Positions 6,896 through 15,602 of a stretch of DNA of 64,000 bases are shown here, one piece after another (position 1 is the stretch's first letter; every line of letters starts with the position of its first letter). Location of the stretch: assembly GCA_021108395.1 (NCBI GenBank), contig JAIOQZ010000029.1, forward strand, positions 31,130-95,129, given 5' to 3'. This DNA is from Candidatus Cloacimonadota bacterium (GTDB taxonomy: Bacteria > Cloacimonadota > Cloacimonadia > Cloacimonadales > JAIOQZ01). The notes below the pieces were generated by a model, which saw only the letters and a program-made list of their open reading frames with translations, was not told the origin of the DNA and did not search any database. Both the position numbers and the translations under genes were made by a program.

Positions 6896-8725
6896 ATGGC
6901 ACATACAGCATTTGAAGAACAAGAATACAGCAAGCGGTTTGACCTCTCGCTGTGGCGCAAAATGATGCGCTATGCGTGGGTTTACAAGCCAGTCGTCATT
7001 CTACTGGGCAGCACAATGGTTTTCGCTGCGCTCCTGGACGCCGTCTTTCCGCTGCTCACGCGGCATGTCATCGACAACTATGTGCGCCCGGGCGTCACCG
7101 AGGGGCTGGGCGGCTTCGCGGCGCTATACATCGGGCTGGTGGTGGTGCAGGCAATCAACGTCTGGGGGTTCATCGCCCTGGCCGGCAAACTGCAGATGAG
7201 CATCATCTACGACATCCGCCGCGATGGCTTCGACCACCTGCAACGGCTGCCGTTCAGCTACTTCGACCGCACGCCGCTGGGCTGGCTCATGGCCCGCATA
7301 ACCTCCGACTGCGAACGTCTGGGAGGCATCATGGCCTGGGGACTGGTCGATATCGCCTGGGGAACGACCATGATGCTGACAGTGACTATCATCATGCTGG
7401 CGCTCAACTGGAAGCTGGCGCTCATCGCGCTGGTCGTGGTACCGCCACTGGCAGCCGCCAGTCTGTGGTTCCAGAAGCGAATCCTGAAGAACTACCGCGT
7501 GGTGCGCAAGACAAACTCGCGCATCACCGGCGCCATCAGCGAAGGTATCTTCGGGGCGCGAACCACCAAGACCCTGGTGCGCGAGGAAGCCAATCTGGCC
7601 GAATACCAGCAGCTCACCGGCAAGATGTATGGGGCTTCGGTGCGAGCGGCTGTCATGTCGGCGCTCTACCTGCCCATCGTGCTCTGCGTGGCCACTGTGG
7701 GGTCGGGACTGGTCTTGTGGAAGGGCGGCTCGTCGGTTATCGCCGGCGCGCTCACCTACGGCACGCTCGTAGCGTTCATCAGCTACATGATGCGCTTCTT
7801 CGAGCCCATCCACGAGGTGGCGCGTATATTCGCCGAGATGCAGAACGCCCAGGCTTCTGCCGAGCGAGTCTTCTCTCTGCTCGAAACGCCGGTTGACATC
7901 GACGACAGCGACGAAGTGAAGGCGGCCTGGCCGCAGTGGTTCGAGGGCGAGCCGCCCCAGGAGCGTCTGCGGGGCGAGGTGCGCTTCGACAACGTCAGCT
8001 TCGCCTACAAAAAAGGCGAGCAAGTGCTGAGCGATTTCAACCTGCATGTGAAGCCAGGCGAAAAGATTGCGCTGGTGGGCAAAACCGGCGCGGGCAAGAC
8101 AACCATCGTCAACCTCATCGCCCGTTTCTACCAGCCCACCGGTGGCCGCGTCCTCATCGACGGGGACGACTATACCACCATGCCGCTGCAACGGTTGCAG
8201 AGCAACATCGGCATCGTGTTGCAAAGTCCGCACCTGTTCAGCGGCAGCGTGATGGAAAACATCCGCTATGGCCGTCTGGAGTCGAGCGACAAAGAAGTGA
8301 AGCAGGCGGCGCGGCTGGTGAACGCCGATGAGTTCATCGAACGACTCGAAAAGGGCTACGATACCGAGGTGGGCGAAGGCGGCAGCCTGCTGTCCACCGG
8401 CCAGAAACAGATGGTCTCGTTTGCACGGGCTATTCTGGCCGACCCCTCGATCTTCGTGCTCGACGAAGCGACATCGTCGGTGGACACAGAAACCGAGCAC
8501 CTAATCCAGTCGGCGGTGGACAAGCTGCTGCGGGGACGCACAAGCTTCATCATCGCGCACCGGCTGTCCACCATCCGCTCAGCCGACCGCATTCTCGTTC
8601 TCGAACACGGGTGCATCATCGAGCAGGGGTCGCACCACGAGCTGATTAAGCTCAAAGGGCGCTACTACCAGCTCTACACCAACCAGTTCATGGAAGAGAA
8701 GGAGCGGGAGATACTCACCGCATGA
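6896..8725 (+). CDS. ABC multidrug exporter half-transporter, catalytic subunit (BmrD-like)
   Basis: This 609-aa protein is an exporter membrane domain (about 20-330) fused to a nucleotide-binding domain. Walker A is GKTGAGKTT near residue 395 and Walker B is IFVLDEATSSVD with the catalytic Glu intact. Its signature is the non-canonical LSTGQ (near 498). Together with the Asp-for-Glu change in the upstream subunit this gives one degenerate and one canonical ATP site, the hallmark of BmrCD/TM287-288-type heterodimers. A 138-bp spacer separates the genes without a clear terminator, so they are probably co-transcribed. Confidence 0.92.
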   Translation: MAHTAFEEQEYSKRFDLSLWRKMMRYAWVYKPVVILLGSTMVFAALLDAVFPLLTRHVIDNYVRPGVTEGLGGFAALYIGLVVVQAINVWGFIALAGKLQMSIIYDIRRDGFDHLQRLPFSYFDRTPLGWLMARITSDCERLGGIMAWGLVDIAWGTTMMLTVTIIMLALNWKLALIALVVVPPLAAASLWFQKRILKNYRVVRKTNSRITGAISEGIFGARTTKTLVREEANLAEYQQLTGKMYGASVRAAVMSALYLPIVLCVATVGSGLVLWKGGSSVIAGALTYGTLVAFISYMMRFFEPIHEVARIFAEMQNAQASAERVFSLLETPVDIDDSDEVKAAWPQWFEGEPPQERLRGEVRFDNVSFAYKKGEQVLSDFNLHVKPGEKIALVGKTGAGKTTIVNLIARFYQPTGGRVLIDGDDYTTMPLQRLQSNIGIVLQSPHLFSGSVMENIRYGRLESSDKEVKQAARLVNADEFIERLEKGYDTEVGEGGSLLSTGQKQMVSFARAILADPSIFVLDEATSSVDTETEHLIQSAVDKLLRGRTSFIIAHRLSTIRSADRILVLEHGCIIEQGSHHELIKLKGRYYQLYTNQFMEEKEREILTA

Positions 8726-8741
8726 TCTTCACAGTTGATAT

Positions 8742-8767
8742 GCAGCCCCGGCTCGCACCGGGGCTGC
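8742..8767 (+). terminator. Perfect hairpin after the ABC exporter operon
   Basis: GCAGCCCCGG (8742-8751) pairs perfectly with CCGGGGCTGC (8758-8767) over a 6-nt loop. Only AATTT follows, so it is a weak terminator or an mRNA-stabilising hairpin. It separates the exporter genes from the phosphotransferase gene. Confidence 0.55.
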
Positions 8768-8793
8768 AATTTGATGACAAAATGGGGCGCAAA

Positions 8794-9603
8794 ATGAGCA
8801 GACAACCATCAAGTGACGTTCTGAAGGCATTTAATGCAACTGAAAGCCCAATACTCTTAGTGAGTGGTCAGGGGCAGTGCTATCGCTCTGGTAACGTTGT
8901 TCTCAAACCAGCAAAAAATGATGTCGAGACAAACTGGATTGCTGATTTATATTTGACCGCCAACTGTGATGGTTTTCGCTTACCCAAACCTATATTCTCG
9001 AATTCTGGTGATTCGGTTCACGACGGCTGGCAGGCTTGGGAATACTTGCACGGACAAATCGAGAAAGCGAGGTGGTTAGAGAAAATTGAAATCTGTGCTC
9101 AATTCCATCGGGCAATCTCTGCTATTCCCTATCCATCCTGCTTTGAACAAAGAGAGCAAAACCCCTGGGTGATTGCAGACAAAGTTACCTGGGGAGAATT
9201 AGAAGTTGAGCATCACCCCCGAATTGCACCGGTGATCGATCAGCTTCGTGCCTGTCTGCAACCGGTAAATGAAAAATCGCAGTTAATCCACGGTGATTTT
9301 GGTGGAAACATCATGTTCTCGGACCAGCTTCCTCCGGCCATTATTGACTTCTCACCATATTGGCGGCCTGTTGAGTTTGCTATTGGTGTTATGATAGCCG
9401 ATGCAGTCGTCTGGGAAGGAGCCGACGTGTCCTTGATTGAAGCCGGAAACAGATTCAATAACTTCCATCAGCATCTCGCACGGGCAGAACTCAGAAGAAT
9501 AATCGAGCTGGATATGTTATACAAAATGCATCAAGTGAACAAACTGAGTGAGATAGAAGCCCATCTCCCTTTGATTAGAGCTATTCTTGTACGCTACGGT
9601 TGA
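8794..9603 (+). CDS. Phosphotransferase of the aminoglycoside-kinase (APH) fold
   Basis: This 269-aa protein carries the APH/choline-kinase catalytic loop LIHGDFGGNIMF (HGDxxxxN) and the metal-binding AIIDFSPYWRP (DFG-like). The N-terminal lobe is short, with only an LVSGQGQCYRSGNVVLKP strand region. It belongs to the broad APH-like family; the substrate cannot be told from sequence. The start is uncertain. ATG 8794 has GGGG 7 bp upstream; ATG 8782 and an overlap with the ABC stop at 8722 are in frame. The gene is noticeably more AT-rich than its neighbours, which suggests transfer. Its place behind an exporter hints at a resistance role, which is inference only. Confidence 0.75.
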   Translation: MSRQPSSDVLKAFNATESPILLVSGQGQCYRSGNVVLKPAKNDVETNWIADLYLTANCDGFRLPKPIFSNSGDSVHDGWQAWEYLHGQIEKARWLEKIEICAQFHRAISAIPYPSCFEQREQNPWVIADKVTWGELEVEHHPRIAPVIDQLRACLQPVNEKSQLIHGDFGGNIMFSDQLPPAIIDFSPYWRPVEFAIGVMIADAVVWEGADVSLIEAGNRFNNFHQHLARAELRRIIELDMLYKMHQVNKLSEIEAHLPLIRAILVRYG

Positions 9604-9625
9604 AACAAGACCGCAGCCTTATGCA

Positions 9626-9660
9626 AAACCCCATCGCCAATCAGCGATGGGGTTTGTTTA
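9626..9660. terminator. Bidirectional terminator between the phosphotransferase gene and rpmA
   Basis: AAACCCCATCGC (9626-9637) and GCGATGGGGTTT (9644-9655) form a perfect 12-bp stem with a 6-nt loop. It is flanked by T- and A-rich tracts, so it can serve both converging transcripts. Confidence 0.85.
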
Positions 9661-9684
9661 AACCTGTACCCTCCAGTGGAGGGA

Positions 9685-9945
9685 TTATACGCGCTCGGCA
9701 AAAACGTTGATGAACTTCTTGCCCTGTGACTTCGTAATGAACTTTACATAGCCATCGATGAGGCTGAATATGGTGAAGTCTCTGCCAATACCGGTGTTGC
9801 GGCCAATGTGAAAGTGGGTGCCACGCTGGCGGGCGATGATGGTGCCTGCGCGCACAAACTGGCCATCGTAGCGCTTCACGCCGAGATATTTCGGGTTGCT
9901 GTCGCGTCCGTTCTTGCTGCTGCCTACGCCTTTTTTATGTGCCAT
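9685..9945 (-). CDS. rpmA: 50S ribosomal protein bL27
   Basis: This 86-aa protein begins [17 protein letters not shown] and contains [18 protein letters not shown] and RGTHFHIG, all diagnostic of bL27. The N-terminus reaches the peptidyl-transferase centre. No Firmicutes-type cleavable N-terminal extension is present. It is 9 bp downstream of rplU in the conserved rplU-rpmA order. Confidence 0.98.
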   Translation of the reverse strand: MAHKKGVGSSKNGRDSNPKYLGVKRYDGQFVRAGTIIARQRGTHFHIGRNTGIGRDFTIFSLIDGYVKFITKSQGKKFINVFAERV

Positions 9946-9954
9946 GCGTTGCTC

Positions 9955-10272
9955 CTATACCTGAATGTCGGTGATCTTGATGCGCGTGAAACGCTGGCGA
10001 TGCCCCTGCTTGCGGGCAAAACCCTTGCGGCGCTTCTTGCGAAAGACGATGATCTTGCGATCTTTGCCATGCTCGAGCACCTCAGCCTTGACCAATACGC
10101 CTTCGACGACCGGCTGGCCGATGGTGATATTGTTTTGGTCGTCCTGAAGCAGCAGCACGCTGCTCATCTCGAGCTGGCTGCCTTCTTCGAACTCGGCCAG
10201 ATAGGGCACCTTGAGCACCGCGTCTTTGGCGACGCGAATCTGCTGCCCCTTATATTCAACGATTGCATACAT
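9955..10272 (-). CDS. rplU: 50S ribosomal protein bL21
   Basis: This 105-aa protein starts MYAIVEYKGQQIRV and ends with the family motif KKRRKGFARKQGHRQ...TRIKITDI. It binds 23S rRNA in the large subunit. The ATG at 10272 is chosen because AAGGAGAATAGAGAA precedes it; the ATG at 10293 overlaps this Shine-Dalgarno site. It lies 97 bp after rng and is likely in the same transcript. Confidence 0.97.
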   Translation of the reverse strand: MYAIVEYKGQQIRVAKDAVLKVPYLAEFEEGSQLEMSSVLLLQDDQNNITIGQPVVEGVLVKAEVLEHGKDRKIIVFRKKRRKGFARKQGHRQRFTRIKITDIQV

Positions 10273-10369
10273 TTCTCTATTCTCCTTGTTCATTATCAGC
10301 TTCTGGAATAGTCAAATAATTGCCAGAGCGCAAGACTGTCAAGCATTTCCCGTTTATTTCAGAATCGCC

Positions 10370-11875
10370 CTACACATTGAAGCGCGAGGTGATGTCGCGC
10401 TCCGAGTCGAACTCGAACACATTGAATACGTCCGGGGCGATATGCTTGTCTGCCTCGACCAGAATTTTCAGATCAATGTCCCGCAGATAATTGGGATGCT
10501 CATCAAAGTATTGCTTCACGTTCGGATGCACTACCAGTCGCAGCATCTGACCTTTGACGAAATATTCGGCGCGGCTCATCCAGCGATATACCCGCATGGC
10601 CATACTGTCACGCGACATAACGCGCCCGGTGCCGTTGCAGCACTCGCAGTGCTCCGAGTATGCCATGAGCAGGCTGGGCCTGGTGCGCTTGCGGGTGATT
10701 TCGACCAACCCGAGCGCGGTGAATGGATATACTTTATTGCGGGCGCGGTCGCGGCGCATGTTGGTACGCAGGGCGTCCAGCACATCGCGGCGGGCGCCTT
10801 CGCCACTCATATCGATGAAGTCGATGACCATCATACCGGTGAGGTCGCGCAGGCGGATTTGGCGGGCGATTTCATGCGCCGCCTCGAGGTTGGTCTTCAG
10901 CACGGTGGCGTCGTAGTTGCGCCGCCCGATGAAACTGCCGGTGTTGATGTCAACAGACACAAGCGCTTCGGTCTGCTCGATGACCATGTTGCCGCCGCTG
11001 GGCAATGGTACGCGCGAGGTGAATATGCTCTGAATCTCTTTCTCGATTCCGTAGGCGTCAAAGATGGGCGAGTCTTCGGTGTACAGCTCGATGCGATTCG
11101 CCAGATCGGGCAGGAACTCGCGCACCGACTGCACGAGGCGGTTGCGGAACTGCTTGTCGTCAACGACCAGCCGGTCAATCTTGCTGGAGAAGAGGTCGCG
11201 GATGAGCGTGTTTGACAGGTTGTTTTCGTCAAAGATGCACGTGGGCGGCTTGGCGTGTTGTATCTGCTTGTCGATGACGCGCCAGGTGTTGTGCAGCCCG
11301 TTGTATTCGCGTTCGATGTCTTCTCGGGTAAGGCCATCCGCTTCGGTGCGCACGATGAGCCCCACATCCTTGTGCTTGACGCTGTCGATGATCTTTTTTA
11401 TCCGGCTTTTTTCGCTGCCGGTGTTGATTTTGCGCGAAATAGCGACCTTGTTCTTGTTAGGGAAATAGACAATGAACTTGCCGGGCAACGAGATTTGCTG
11501 GGTGAGACGGGCGCCTTTCTTGCCGATTGGCCCTTTTTGCACCTGCACGACGATTTCCTGTCCGGCTTTGAGGTATTTGCCGATCTTCGAGGAGTCGCGG
11601 TGGAGGCGATTGGGCACTTCGACGTCGGAGTCGGCGAGCTCGAGGAAGTCGGTGACGATGTCGGTGTAATGCAGGAACGCGGTGCGCTCCACGCCGATGT
11701 CGATGAAAGCGGCGCCCATGCCTGGCAACACATCTTTGACATAGCCCTTGTAGATGTTACCGACAATGTTCTGCTGTTCTTTCTTTTCGACAAAGAGTTC
11801 GACGAGTTTCCCGTCTTCGAGAATGGCGACTCGTTTCTCGAACGGGTGGATGTTTACAATTATTTCATTGAACAT
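10370..11875 (-). CDS. rng: Ribonuclease G/E family endoribonuclease
   Basis: This 501-aa protein matches the RNase G size. An N-terminal S1-like region (GNIYKGYVKDVLPGMGAAFIDIG) is followed by the DNase I-like catalytic part, with the metal-binding aspartates in LVSVDINTGS and MMVIDFIDM. The zinc-link region reads CECCNGTGRV. It processes rRNA precursors and decays mRNA. There is no long RNase E-type scaffold tail. The order rng-rplU-rpmA is widely conserved. Confidence 0.95.
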   Translation of the reverse strand: MFNEIIVNIHPFEKRVAILEDGKLVELFVEKKEQQNIVGNIYKGYVKDVLPGMGAAFIDIGVERTAFLHYTDIVTDFLELADSDVEVPNRLHRDSSKIGKYLKAGQEIVVQVQKGPIGKKGARLTQQISLPGKFIVYFPNKNKVAISRKINTGSEKSRIKKIIDSVKHKDVGLIVRTEADGLTREDIEREYNGLHNTWRVIDKQIQHAKPPTCIFDENNLSNTLIRDLFSSKIDRLVVDDKQFRNRLVQSVREFLPDLANRIELYTEDSPIFDAYGIEKEIQSIFTSRVPLPSGGNMVIEQTEALVSVDINTGSFIGRRNYDATVLKTNLEAAHEIARQIRLRDLTGMMVIDFIDMSGEGARRDVLDALRTNMRRDRARNKVYPFTALGLVEITRKRTRPSLLMAYSEHCECCNGTGRVMSRDSMAMRVYRWMSRAEYFVKGQMLRLVVHPNVKQYFDEHPNYLRDIDLKILVEADKHIAPDVFNVFEFDSERDITSRFNV

Positions 11876-11948
11876 AAATTTTATTTCCTATAGCTGAAAA
11901 GTCTTATCTCGGGTTGCGAGTCAAGCTATTTCTTTTTGGTGAATTTTC

Positions 11949-11978
11949 TTGACAGCGCGGGCGGCATTCAGAGTATGT
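11949..11978 (+). promoter_or_regulatory. Candidate promoter of the tRNA cluster
   Basis: TTGACA at 11949-11954 is followed at 17-18 bp by AGTATG/GTATGT (11972-11978), 12 bp before the first tRNA. The -10 box is imperfect. Confidence 0.5.
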
Positions 11979-11989
11979 CTCAATAGTGA

Positions 11990-12066
<77 letters not shown>

Positions 12067-12076
12067 TTTTTTTTGT

Positions 12077-12153
12077 GGCGGCATAGCTCAGTTGGTTAGA
12101 GCATCGGAATCATAATCCGAGTGTCCGGGGTTCGAGTCCCTGTGCCGCTACCA
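12077..12153 (+). tRNA. tRNA-Met (CAT), elongator
   Basis: A 77-nt cloverleaf with CCA encoded. The acceptor is GGCGGCA/TGCCGCT (a G-T pair at 1-72), the T-loop TTCGAGT, and the anticodon loop ATCATAA on a TCGGA/TCCGA stem. The CAT anticodon could also belong to tRNA-Ile2 read with lysidine; overall similarity favours elongator Met. Confidence 0.88.
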
Positions 12154-12248
12154 TGTTCGTTCACAGGGCATGCATACCAAAGGCGTTCGCATACGTCATG
12201 CATGCGGACATGCTTATCACGCTTGGATAAGCTTTTTTTGTGCGGCTT

Positions 12249-12325
12249 GCGCCAGTAGCTCAGCCGGATAGAGCAGCGGCCTTCTAAGCCGCAGGTCCGG
12301 GGTTCGAGTCCCTGCTGGCGTGCCA
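12249..12325 (+). tRNA. tRNA-Arg (TCT)
   Basis: A 77-nt cloverleaf. The acceptor is GCGCCAG/CTGGCGT and CCA is encoded. The anticodon stem is GCGGC/GCCGC with loop CTTCTAA, giving TCT (reads AGA/AGG). Confidence 0.95.
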
Positions 12326-12346
12326 TTTTGCCCAATGTTGTTTTGT

Positions 12347-12423
12347 GGTGGCTGTAGCTCAGGTGGTAGAGCACAGGATTGTGGCTCCTGTGGCCGTGGG
12401 TTCAAGTCCCATCAGCCACCCCA
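12347..12423 (+). tRNA. tRNA-His (GTG)
   Basis: The acceptor is GTGGCTG/CAGCCAC with C73 and CCA. The extra G at 12347 is the G-1 that pairs with C73 and identifies tRNA-His. The anticodon loop TTGTGGC gives GTG. Confidence 0.95.
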
Positions 12424-12457
12424 TTGTTTTCTCCGACTTAGCCGATGCAAGCCGTAT

Positions 12458-13972
12458 CTACTTCAGCATCATCATCTTTCGCGCCTGCTGGGCGCTGCCA
12501 GATTGCAACCGATAGAGATACACCCCCGAAGCCACGCTACGTCCACTGTTGTCGGCGCCATTCCAGACCACTTCGTGGTTGCCGGCTGAGAACGCCGGGT
12601 AGCTCTTCACCAGTTGCCCCCGCATGTTGAATATCTCTAGAATGGCTGTTTCGTTTACTTGTACGCTGAACTTGATGGTGGTCGTGGGGTTGAAAGGGTT
12701 GGGATAATTAGCTCCCAGGTGTGTCACAAGCGGCGCTTCGGTTTCGTCCATGACAGAGACAGGATTATGGGTGTATCCCTGCCATTCGAGGAAGGGGTAG
12801 CCGCCGTTCTCCTCGTAGTTCAGCCCCCAGAAATCCTCTGTGCCATTGGCCGTCTCTTCCATGAAGTCCCAGCCAGCATCGGTGTAGGTGGCCAGTGTCT
12901 GCATCTCGGCGGTGGTTTTTCCAGTAGCCCCAATAATCGTGCCATGACCAATTCCAGTTGATGTTCCTGAAGTTTCAGTATCCCAAAAAGAAATGCTGAT
13001 GGTGCCGTAATTGCGCCCCGCGAAACCGCCGACATATGCGTCACCACTCACAATGCCGGTGCTGTAGCAGTTGCTGATGCTTGCATCAACGATCGATCCC
13101 ACCAAACCGCCAATATTATCAGCGATACCGCCAACTCCAGCTACATTGCCGGTGCTGTAGCAGTTGCTGACTGAGGAATCTTCTTTATTCTGTCCAACTA
13201 AGCCACCGACAGCAAAACCTCCGGTTGTACTGCCAGTGCTGAAGCAGTTACTAATGAGGGAAAAATCAGAATTCAATCCCACCAACCCTCCGGTATATCC
13301 ATCTCCGCTCACACTGCCGGAGCTGTAGCAGTTGCTGATAGTGGAATACTCATCATTCTCTCCCACCAGTCCTCCGGAGCGATCAGCGGTTCCGCCCAAA
13401 CTGACAGTACTATAGCAGTTGGCGATTGTGCAAGAATATAAGCTTTCCCCAATTAAACCACCTACTTCTTCATTTCCCGTAACAATGCCGGTGCTGTAGC
13501 AGGAATTGACTGTAGTGTTTTGACAATTTAACCCTACTAAACCGCCAACTTTTTCATTTCCGGTAACATCAACATTGGTTACCCCAAGATTCTCAATGAG
13601 TGCAGCTTGTGTATAGCCAAACAATCCCTGATGATCCAATGCTGGCCGGTTTATATACAAACCTTCAATTGTATATCCTTGCCCATCGTAGTCGCCATGG
13701 AACTGCGTCTGTCTCTGGGAAGGATAGGATCCAATCGGACTGAAGCCCTCCCCCTCGTTCCAGTTCTGGGTGTCGCCGGCGTCTATGTCGGCTGTCTGTA
13801 TGAAGTGACTGCCCCAGGAGTCGCTGTTGGTGCTCACCCAGAGCAGGTTGTCGAGGGTGGCCACCTGGTAGGGGGCGTCCTCGGTGCCGGAGCCGTCGGG
13901 TTGTACGCCGTCGGCAAGCAAGGCAATACTACCCATAACAAGAATGATTGACAGCAGCAGTTTCAGCGCCAT
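12458..13972 (-). CDS. Secreted GLUG-repeat protein with C-terminal sorting tail
   Basis: This 504-aa protein starts MALKLLLSIILVMGSIALLA, a signal peptide. The ATG at 13972 has TTGGAGGAAATC upstream, so it is preferred over the ATG at 13984. Residues about 137-324 are GLUG repeats of the form VGGLVG...SNCYSTGxVxG, which are surface or adhesin modules. The last 90 residues hold YPNPFNPTTTIKF and a GVYLYRLQSG...KMMMLK end, a FlgD-like/type IX secretion sorting tail of FCB bacteria. It is paralogous to the gene at 60856. The protein is probably exported to the cell surface. Confidence 0.85.
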   Translation of the reverse strand: MALKLLLSIILVMGSIALLADGVQPDGSGTEDAPYQVATLDNLLWVSTNSDSWGSHFIQTADIDAGDTQNWNEGEGFSPIGSYPSQRQTQFHGDYDGQGYTIEGLYINRPALDHQGLFGYTQAALIENLGVTNVDVTGNEKVGGLVGLNCQNTTVNSCYSTGIVTGNEEVGGLIGESLYSCTIANCYSTVSLGGTADRSGGLVGENDEYSTISNCYSSGSVSGDGYTGGLVGLNSDFSLISNCFSTGSTTGGFAVGGLVGQNKEDSSVSNCYSTGNVAGVGGIADNIGGLVGSIVDASISNCYSTGIVSGDAYVGGFAGRNYGTISISFWDTETSGTSTGIGHGTIIGATGKTTAEMQTLATYTDAGWDFMEETANGTEDFWGLNYEENGGYPFLEWQGYTHNPVSVMDETEAPLVTHLGANYPNPFNPTTTIKFSVQVNETAILEIFNMRGQLVKSYPAFSAGNHEVVWNGADNSGRSVASGVYLYRLQSGSAQQARKMMMLK

Positions 13973-14004
13973 GATTTCCTCCAAGAGTTTTTTTCATGTA
14001 ATAT

Positions 14005-14035
14005 ATATGATGAATATAGAAACTTGTTATGTCAA
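14005..14035 (-). promoter_or_regulatory. Candidate promoter of the GLUG protein gene
   Basis: On the minus strand TTGACA (14035-14030) is followed by an AT-rich stretch containing TATATT/CATCAT-type -10 candidates near 14012-14005, about 35 bp ahead of the start codon. Confidence 0.4.
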
Positions 14036-14086
14036 GCTGAAAATACATCTTAAGATAAATTCGCCGGAGCAACGGCGTCCATTCAA

Positions 14087-14097
14087 GAACAGTGTTC
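14087..14097. promoter_or_regulatory. TetR operator candidate 1 (GAACAGTGTTC)
   Basis: A perfect palindrome GAACA-G-TGTTC lies 10 bp upstream of a TTGACA box and 65 bp upstream of the TetR start. A second copy precedes the co-oriented methyltransferase gene. The pairing with the TetR gene suggests autoregulation. Confidence 0.65.
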
Positions 14098-14161
14098 ATA
14101 TTTATCTTGACAGATTTGCCGCGCCACACAAAAGTGAATGATGTTACTTAATGGAGGCGCG

Positions 14162-14767
14162 ATGCAGGTACAGAAAGACGAGATTCGTGAAGCGGTGCTG
14201 AAGGCCGCCAGAGCGGAATTCATCGCCAGGGGGTTTGCCGGTGCTTCTATGCGGGAAATCGCCGCCAGGGCGGGGGTAACCACCAGTAATATCTACAACT
14301 ACTTCCAGAATAAGGACATGCTCTTCACGGAGATGTTCAAGCCGCTGCTGGCGCAAATGCGCCTTGCCATCAAACTGCTGATGAAACACGAACAAGGAGA
14401 TGAGCACAAGGACCTCGACGCTCATCGCAAACTGATTGAAGTTCCGTCAGTGTTCGTGACAGAAAACCGCGCAATGCTGAAGCTGCTGGTCACAGCCGCT
14501 TCCGGCTCCTCTCTCGAAGGATTCGTCGATGAAATTACCGACAGGCTTACGGATGTCTTCAAGGTTACAATTGCAACCATGCGGAAGCAGCACAAGGGAG
14601 CGCCGGTTGAAATCAGCGAGTTCTGTATCCACAACATCGCCTCCATGTGGACCAATTTCGTAGTCGAAAGCCTGTCGCACGATGTACCCACGGCGGAGAT
14701 GAAGCAAACTGGGTTTCAGCTAATGGCTTTTGCCTATCACGGCCTGAGCGGCTTAATGGAAATTTGA
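14162..14767 (+). CDS. TetR-family transcriptional regulator
   Basis: This 201-aa protein has an N-terminal TetR helix-turn-helix (MREIAARAGVTTSNIYNYFQNKDMLF, about residues 30-55) and an all-helical ligand-binding C-terminus. The ATG at 14162 is chosen because GGAGG lies 6 bp upstream; an in-frame ATG at 14138 has none. It is 45 bp upstream of a methyltransferase gene and probably represses both from the twin GAACAnTGTTC sites. The ligand is unknown. Confidence 0.9.
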   Translation: MQVQKDEIREAVLKAARAEFIARGFAGASMREIAARAGVTTSNIYNYFQNKDMLFTEMFKPLLAQMRLAIKLLMKHEQGDEHKDLDAHRKLIEVPSVFVTENRAMLKLLVTAASGSSLEGFVDEITDRLTDVFKVTIATMRKQHKGAPVEISEFCIHNIASMWTNFVVESLSHDVPTAEMKQTGFQLMAFAYHGLSGLMEI

Positions 14768-14785
14768 TTTTTTTGCACCAATAAA

Positions 14786-14796
14786 GAACAATGTTC
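14786..14796. promoter_or_regulatory. TetR operator candidate 2 (GAACAATGTTC)
   Basis: A perfect palindrome with the same half-sites as 14087-14097 lies between the TetR gene and the methyltransferase gene, 17 bp before the latter's ATG. It overlaps a possible -10 box (TTGATT at 14764 plus 17 bp). Confidence 0.65.
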
Positions 14797-14812
14797 AGCA
14801 AAGGAGTAACAA

Positions 14813-15376
14813 ATGAAAAACAAGAATCGTGTCTGCCCCGTCTGGATAGCCTACACATTCGATATGCCGATTCGCAGGCTCATCCATAATCCCAGAAAGA
14901 TGTTCCAGAGATACGTCAAACCCGGCATGACCGTTCTCGATCTGGGTTGCGGCTTGGGGTTCTTCAGCCTGAGACTGGCCGGGATGGTTGGCCGGAAGGG
15001 CAGGGTCTTGTCCGCCGACCTACAGGAAGGCATGTTGGATGGACTGATGAAACGCGCCCGCAGAAAAGGCGTTGACGAGGTCATTCAAACCATCCAATGC
15101 GATAGTGACAGGATAAACGTCGATGACAGCGTTGACTTCGCTCTCGCTTTCTGGATGCTGCATGAAACCCCGGATTTCGGGGAGTGTTTCCGGCAGCTAC
15201 ATCGCACGCTCAAGCCTGGCGGCCATCTCTTCATTGCCGAGCCGAAAGCCCATGTCGATAATAAGGAATTCAAGAAAACCCTCGATGAAGCTCTGGCGAT
15301 CGGCTTCGAGCTTCAAGCCGAGCCGGTTGTAAAACTCAGTAGAGCGTTTGTTCTACAAAAGAAGCGTACAGCCTGA
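14813..15376 (+). CDS. Class I SAM-dependent methyltransferase
   Basis: This 187-aa enzyme has the Rossmann motif I VLDLGCGLGFFS (about residue 42), motif II SADLQEGML and a post-motif region LKPGGHLFIAEPKAHV, like the UbiE/methyltransf_11 families. AAGGAGTAAC precedes the ATG. It is co-oriented with the TetR gene and shares its operator. A role in modifying a small hydrophobic or toxic compound is a guess. Confidence 0.85.
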   Translation: MKNKNRVCPVWIAYTFDMPIRRLIHNPRKMFQRYVKPGMTVLDLGCGLGFFSLRLAGMVGRKGRVLSADLQEGMLDGLMKRARRKGVDEVIQTIQCDSDRINVDDSVDFALAFWMLHETPDFGECFRQLHRTLKPGGHLFIAEPKAHVDNKEFKKTLDEALAIGFELQAEPVVKLSRAFVLQKKRTA

Positions 15377-15390
15377 GAGAACCACAATGA

Positions 15391-15420
15391 AAAGAGCCGG
15401 TGCGATTCCGGCTCTTTCTT
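15391..15420 (+). terminator. Intrinsic terminator after the methyltransferase gene
   Basis: AAAGAGCCGG (15391-15400) pairs with CCGGCTCTTT (15408-15417), followed by CTT. It lies 15 bp after the stop codon. Confidence 0.85.
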
Positions 15421-15602
15421 CATTACCGCTTTTTCATAACAGAGATGATGAAGTTGGGCACGCGAGTCTCATCTGCAAGCATCCGACAGCGCCAGCCTCC
15501 TCCCCGAGCCATGCCCACCTGTCCTCTGACCGCTCATAAATAACTTTACAGGTCATGTAGCGCCAGTTGATTGGCATTACTTAACCAAAAGAGGAAGTTG
15601 AA

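Noticed and set aside
7124..8500. 458-codon minus-strand frame
   Set aside because: Antisense shadow of the second ABC exporter gene, produced by high GC at third codon positions.
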